From the NCBI GenBank assembly GCA_050485785.1, contig JBJHCA010000105.1:1-9207 (forward strand): a stretch of DNA of 9,207 bases, read 5' to 3'. The stretch comes from JBJHCA01 sp050485785. GTDB taxonomy: Bacteria > Bacteroidota > Bacteroidia > Chitinophagales > Saprospiraceae. This document shows, piece after piece, positions 6,019-9,207 of the stretch (its first letter is position 1; each line of letters begins with the position of its first letter). The notes beneath the pieces were generated by a model. That model was not told where the DNA came from, ran no database searches, and was given only the letters and a program-made list of their open reading frames with translations. Both the position numbers and the translations under genes were made by a program.

Positions 6019-6456
6019 TCAGGACTCGCTACGTGCCTCACTGTGATGAACGGTTTCGTCATCTTCGTCGTCATCGTCCTCATCTTCATCTTCATCTTCA
6101 ATCTGTTCCGGAGTCTTGCTTTTCAGCTCTTCAATGTAATCTTTGTACTGGTTGATTTTGGTTCGCTCCCAAAGCGGCACATCATCCCAATAGGCCGCCC
6201 TGCCAATTATATGAGCCGCAATGGGGGATGTAATCAGCAAAAACACGATTACTGCGGCAGCCTTGATGGCAATGGTAATATCGTTAAAATAGATAGCCGT
6301 TCCCACCATAATAGAGGCCACACCCAGAGTAGCCGCTTTGGTAATAGCCGAAACCCGTATGTAAAAGTCGGGCAGGCGCACCACACCAATGGAGGAAATG
6401 AAGATGAAGATTACCCCGGTAAGAATAAATATTGCACAGATTATTTCAGTCAGCAT
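6019..6456 (-). CDS. mnhG: Mrp-type Na+/H+ antiporter subunit MnhG with long acidic tail
   Basis: MnhG/MrpG is a small membrane subunit of the multi-subunit cation/proton antiporter. From the ATG at 6456 it has 145 residues with three predicted membrane helices (about 3-25, 43-62 and 64-88). The family signature GVVRLPDFYIRVSAITKAATLG lies at 24-45. After the last helix comes a cytoplasm-type charged segment ending in 15 consecutive acidic residues (120-134) and a His/Ser-rich end. Many family members stop soon after the last helix, so the tail is unusual. The chosen start overlaps the mnhF stop by 11 nt and has AAGAAAGCAGG just upstream. The frame extends to 6489, but those 11 extra residues are out of keeping with the family. 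It is the last gene of the operon and converges with lysC across 55 nt. Confidence 0.92.
   Translation of the reverse strand: MLTEIICAIFILTGVIFIFISSIGVVRLPDFYIRVSAITKAATLGVASIMVGTAIYFNDITIAIKAAAVIVFLLITSPIAAHIIGRAAYWDDVPLWERTKINQYKDYIEELKSKTPEQIEDEDEDEDDDDEDDETVHHSEARSES
6055..6099 (-). repeat. Low-complexity Asp/Glu codon tract in mnhG
   Basis: This 45-nt tract is made only of Asp and Glu codons on the minus strand (GAT, GAC, GAA, GAG). At its 5' coding end it includes just over three copies of the hexamer CATCTT as read on the plus strand (6081-6100). Because the repeat unit is a multiple of three, copy-number change would alter tail length without breaking the frame. Confidence 0.85.
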
Positions 6457-6727
6457 CCTGCTTTCTTTTATTCCGCATGTAATAAGCAAAGGCCACAGCC
6501 CCTAAAAACATGATCAGTGAAAGAATAACTGCTACTATCATGTAGGACTTTACCCCCGTAATGAGCGAGTACAGGGCAATCATTCCTATCACAATGGTAC
6601 CGATCAGATCAAATGATATTACCCGGTCAGGCAGTGAGGGGCCTTTTACCAGTCTGATAATGATCAGGCTGATGGAAAAACTCAAAATGACGAGCGAAAT
6701 CAGTATGGCAGTTTCAAAAATGTTCAT
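6446..6727 (-). CDS. mnhF: Mrp-type Na+/H+ antiporter subunit MnhF
   Basis: This 93-residue membrane subunit has three predicted helices (about 7-26, 40-58 and 62-84). The MrpF signature KGPSLPDRVISFDLIG (28-43) is in the first loop and includes the conserved Asp34. It ends in a short basic-then-acidic tail. It is required for a working Mrp complex in studied systems, where it packs with MnhE and MnhG. The ATG overlaps the mnhE stop by 4 nt (ATGA), and its own stop overlaps the mnhG start by 11 nt, so the three small subunits are translationally linked. Confidence 0.95.
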   Translation of the reverse strand: MNIFETAILISLVILSFSISLIIIRLVKGPSLPDRVISFDLIGTIVIGMIALYSLITGVKSYMIVAVILSLIMFLGAVAFAYYMRNKRKQDAD

Positions 6728-7221
6728 CGCGTTACTCCAAGCAGTCGTTTTTCAAATCCGTTTTTCAAATAGTTCTTTAATTCCTCAGCCCTTTCAACAC
6801 TCTCACCGTAATACACGGAATGCACAAACAGGTATTTCTTATCTTCCGAAAGGTCCAGACTTAGCGTACCCGGAGTGAGAGAGATCATATTGGCGAGAAT
6901 GGTAATTTCAAGATCGCTTTCTGCATCAAGGGGCAGCTTGATTACACAAGGGTGCATGTAAAATGGCGGTGTCAGTACATCATAGGCTACTTTGAGATTG
7001 GCCACAAAAAGTTCCTTGATGAAGAAAATGATGAGCTTGAGCAGCCTGAGCATCTTTCTGTAATAAGCTTTTTGAAAGAAAAAGAAAGTAATCCAGATCG
7101 CGGAGAATATGATCAGAAAAAGGCTGAATAGCTGTACCGCATTAAACTCCAGTGGAGTGAACCATATGATGGCTACAGATGCCAGTATCGAAGTGATAAT
7201 ATGCGGAATAAAAATTCTCAT
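6724..7221 (-). CDS. mnhE: Mrp-type Na+/H+ antiporter subunit MnhE
   Basis: This 165-residue protein matches MnhE/MrpE. Hydrophobic segments lie at about 5-22 and 28-50, with a third at 58-74, followed by a soluble domain of about 90 residues. That domain carries the family signature MISLTPGTLSLDL (112-124), then a beta-strand and a helix near the C-terminus. It works as part of the Mrp complex and has no known catalytic residues of its own. It overlaps mnhD by 4 nt at its start and mnhF by 4 nt at its end (both ATGA). The length is typical of the family. Confidence 0.95.
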   Translation of the reverse strand: MRIFIPHIITSILASVAIIWFTPLEFNAVQLFSLFLIIFSAIWITFFFFQKAYYRKMLRLLKLIIFFIKELFVANLKVAYDVLTPPFYMHPCVIKLPLDAESDLEITILANMISLTPGTLSLDLSEDKKYLFVHSVYYGESVERAEELKNYLKNGFEKRLLGVTR

Positions 7222-8726
7222 GGTGTTCCCAATACAGTTTGAATGTAGATCTCAGGATTCAGCAATTGTTCAGCAGTTTTGATGGCCAGTTGCATCACCG
7301 GTTCGGTAAATATACCGATAAACAGCGTAATGCAGGCTAATAGCATAACAGGTAACACCATGGCCCGGGCTTCCCACAGCGTTTTAAATTTCAGTTTGTC
7401 TTCGTCAGGCTTGTGTTTGGCTGGTTGATCTTTCCAAAAGGCTTCGTTCCAGATCTTAACCATGGAGTAAAGAGTCAAAAACCCAACTACCAGTGCCACA
7501 ATCACAATGATGAAAGATTCTATCTCAAGACCGGCCTTGATCAGTATGAATTTTGCCCAAAACCCCGACAGGGGCGGAAAACCGGCCAGTGAAAAGGCTG
7601 ATACTATAAACAGCAGCGCCAGGAAGGGGAATTTGTTGTACACCCCACCCAGCTTTTTCAAGTCATAACTGCCCTTGAGCTGATTGACTATGCCGCTGAT
7701 CAGAAATAAGTTCGACTTCACAATGATATGGTGCATGATGTAAAAAACGGCTCCTGCCAGCGCAAGCGGCGTTTTTAATGCCAGTCCCATAATCATATAT
7801 CCAATTTGACTGATGATGTGGAATGACAATACCCGCCTGAACTCCATTTGTGCAGCAGCACCAAGTACACCAGTAACCATAGTTATTCCGGCCACAACTA
7901 GCAATAAGGTTCCCGTAAATTCTTCATCGTGGATGAAAATCATGGTGTAAAAGCGAATGAATGCATAAACCCCGACCTTGGTCAGCAACCCTGCAAAAAT
8001 GGCGGAAACTGTGGCGGAAGGAGTATGGTAAGAGGCCGGCAACCAGGCAAACAGAGGAAACACGGCAGCCTTTACACCAAACGCAATAAAAAAGAATACC
8101 GAGGCCAGAGTGAGCATCTTGGGCTCCTCTATCTGGCCAACCCTGATCGCTAACTCAGCCAGATTTAGTGACCCGGTAAGTCCGTACAATAATCCGATTC
8201 CGGCCAGGAAAAACGCCGAGGCAATGATGTTAATGGTAACATATTTGATGGCTCCTTCCACCTGGGCCTTGGTTCCGCCCAATGCCATAAGTACAAAAGA
8301 GCTGATCAGCATGATCTCAAACCAGACATACAGGTTAAAAACATCACCGGCCATGAATGCACCGCAAACGCTGAACATCAAAAACATGAGCAGGGGGTAA
8401 AATCCAAACTTAAGGTGTCGGCCTCCAATTTCCTGCAGAGAATAAATGGAAACGGCCAGGCCGGTGATGGCAGCCAGCAACACCATGATGGCACTGAGCA
8501 GATCGGCTACCATGGTAATGCCAAATGGTGCATCCCACCCCCCCGACTGAAATGCCAGGGCCTCGTGCTGATAAACCGCATACAACAACCAACATGATGC
8601 CGCTGTAAGCAGAACAGATGAACTCAAAAAGATGTACTTCTGGACCCTTACATTATTCCATGCAAACAGGCAGATGATGGCTGCCAGTAAAGGGATCAGA
8701 ATTACCAGTAGTAAGATGTTCTCCAT
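7218..8726 (-). CDS. mnhD: Mrp-type Na+/H+ antiporter subunit MnhD (NuoM/N-like proton channel subunit)
   Basis: This 502-residue polytopic protein (about 14 helices) belongs to the proton-conducting family shared with complex I subunits NuoL, NuoM and NuoN. The key ion-path residues are intact. Glu137 in VWFEIML (helix 5) and Lys219 in FGVKAAVFPLFAWLP (helix 7) fall at exactly the positions known to be essential in the Bacillus MrpD. Lys250 in LLTKVGVYA and Lys392 in FWAKF are also present, and SFHIISQIGY (301-310) is the usual helix motif. A hydrophilic loop at 430-455 is rich in Lys and Asp. It starts 1 nt inside the mnhC stop (TAATG). A run of seven G on the coding strand (8538-8544) encodes part of SGGW at 61-64, and the frame is intact there. 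Confidence 0.97.
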   Translation of the reverse strand: MENILLLVILIPLLAAIICLFAWNNVRVQKYIFLSSSVLLTAASCWLLYAVYQHEALAFQSGGWDAPFGITMVADLLSAIMVLLAAITGLAVSIYSLQEIGGRHLKFGFYPLLMFLMFSVCGAFMAGDVFNLYVWFEIMLISSFVLMALGGTKAQVEGAIKYVTINIIASAFFLAGIGLLYGLTGSLNLAELAIRVGQIEEPKMLTLASVFFFIAFGVKAAVFPLFAWLPASYHTPSATVSAIFAGLLTKVGVYAFIRFYTMIFIHDEEFTGTLLLVVAGITMVTGVLGAAAQMEFRRVLSFHIISQIGYMIMGLALKTPLALAGAVFYIMHHIIVKSNLFLISGIVNQLKGSYDLKKLGGVYNKFPFLALLFIVSAFSLAGFPPLSGFWAKFILIKAGLEIESFIIVIVALVVGFLTLYSMVKIWNEAFWKDQPAKHKPDEDKLKFKTLWEARAMVLPVMLLACITLFIGIFTEPVMQLAIKTAEQLLNPEIYIQTVLGTP

Positions 8727-9079
8727 TAATACAGTCTGTCAGTAGTGTTCAAATCGTCAAGGTCATCAGTTTTGGATGTCTGGTATCCAAGTTTTATCAG
8801 TACAATGGCAAAAGCCTGAATGCCAAAGCCTATTACAATGGCAGTGAGCACCAGAGCCTGGGGAACCGGATCTGCATAGGGCTCCAACAGCACATCGGCA
8901 CCATCGGGTATAAGCGGTGGTGCAGCCCGGGTTACACGGCTTATGGTAAATAGCAACAGATTGGACGCATGCCCCAGAATGATCAGGCCGATGATCAACT
9001 TGACAAAACTGCGGTGGAGGATGAGGTACATACCGCCTGCATACAAACCACCGATAAGAAAGGGTAGTACGTCTTCCAT
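8726..9079 (-). CDS. mnhC: Mrp-type Na+/H+ antiporter subunit MnhC (NuoK-like)
   Basis: This 117-residue, three-helix protein is homologous to NuoK of complex I. The signature SFVKLIIGLIILGHASNLLLF is at 24-44. A loop with RAAPPLIPDG follows, then the conserved DPVPQALVLTAIVIGFGIQAFAI (70-92). The C-terminal tail is short and acidic (DDLDDLNTTD). It starts 2 nt after the mnhB stop and ends overlapping the mnhD start by 1 nt. There is no recognisable Shine-Dalgarno at the start except GGAA about 14 nt upstream in the end of mnhB. Confidence 0.96.
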   Translation of the reverse strand: MEDVLPFLIGGLYAGGMYLILHRSFVKLIIGLIILGHASNLLLFTISRVTRAAPPLIPDGADVLLEPYADPVPQALVLTAIVIGFGIQAFAIVLIKLGYQTSKTDDLDDLNTTDRLY

Positions 9080-9081
9080 AA

Positions 9082-9207
9082 TTAATCGGTTGTTCCTTTC
9101 CAGAGTGAGAAAATGATTTTCAGCATGATCCCCGTTACCACCAGATACACGCCAATATCAAACAGCAGGGGAGTACCCGGCTTGCCGATCTTCGGTATTT
9201 CTATATC
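9082..9207 (-). CDS. mnhB: Mrp-type Na+/H+ antiporter subunit MnhB, C-terminal end (cut by the right edge)
   Basis: The minus-strand frame from the window edge to a TAA at 9084-9082 gives 41 residues. They include GKPGTPLLFDIGVYLVVTG, the hallmark of the last membrane helix of MnhB/MrpB, followed by MLKIIFSLWKGTTD. The N-terminal part and any mnhA, or fused mnhA-B, lie beyond the right edge. It ends 2 nt before mnhC, which confirms the standard B-C-D-E-F-G order of a group 1-like mrp operon. Confidence 0.9.
   Translation of the reverse strand, partial: DIEIPKIGKPGTPLLFDIGVYLVVTGIMLKIIFSLWKGTTD

Noticed and set aside
6081..6100. CATCTT repeats considered as a CRISPR or regulatory repeat
   Set aside because: They are adjacent hexamers without spacers inside a coding tract for Asp/Glu residues.
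6043..6513. Plus-strand open frame of 156 codons, hydrophobic at its start
   Set aside because: It is the mirror of mnhG; the Ile/Phe/Val-rich start comes from the acidic-codon tract read on the other strand.
1..9207. A defence system, prophage or other mobile system
   Set aside because: No transposase, integrase, phage, nuclease-helicase or toxin-antitoxin gene is present, and all genes fit metabolism, translation or ion transport.

Overview
The window looks like a chromosomal segment of a Bacteroidota bacterium, most likely a Cytophagales-type lineage. The reasons are the weak or absent Shine-Dalgarno sequences, two TAnnTTTG-type -7 promoter elements in the one sizeable intergenic region, and the protein styles (a monofunctional aspartokinase with an atypical C-terminal region, and RimM/TrmD variants). 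It is gene-dense with no sign of mobile DNA, RNA genes or CRISPR. Assignment to genus is not possible from what can be seen.

Region 1 (1-3278, minus strand) is a compact four-gene operon read right to left: a GabT-like omega-aminotransferase, a nitrilase-superfamily amidase (4-nt overlap), a small VOC-fold protein, and the N-terminal third of a probable Orn/Lys/Arg-type PLP decarboxylase that runs off the left edge. Together they suggest breakdown or interconversion of a basic amino acid, polyamine or omega-amino acid. The substrate cannot be fixed from sequence alone.

Region 2 (3279-3476) is a divergent promoter region. A minus-strand -7 element serves the gabT-like operon and a plus-strand -7 element serves rimM. 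A 17-bp inverted repeat lies just upstream of the minus-strand element.

Region 3 (3477-5963, plus strand) is a tightly coupled housekeeping operon: rimM (16S rRNA processing), trmD (tRNA m1G37 methyltransferase) and an aspartokinase gene whose start lies inside the end of trmD.

Region 4 (6019-9207, minus strand) is most of the second half of an Mrp-type Na+/H+ antiporter operon, read right to left: the 3' end of mnhB, then complete mnhC, mnhD, mnhE, mnhF and mnhG, with 1-11 nt overlaps or a 2-nt gap. It converges on the aspartokinase gene across only 55 nt. The key membrane Glu and Lys of MnhD are intact, and MnhG carries an unusual, strongly acidic C-terminal tail.

Most of the window is ordinary. 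The least-characterised part is the decarboxylase-VOC-amidase-aminotransferase operon. No stretch above 300 bases lacks a gene.
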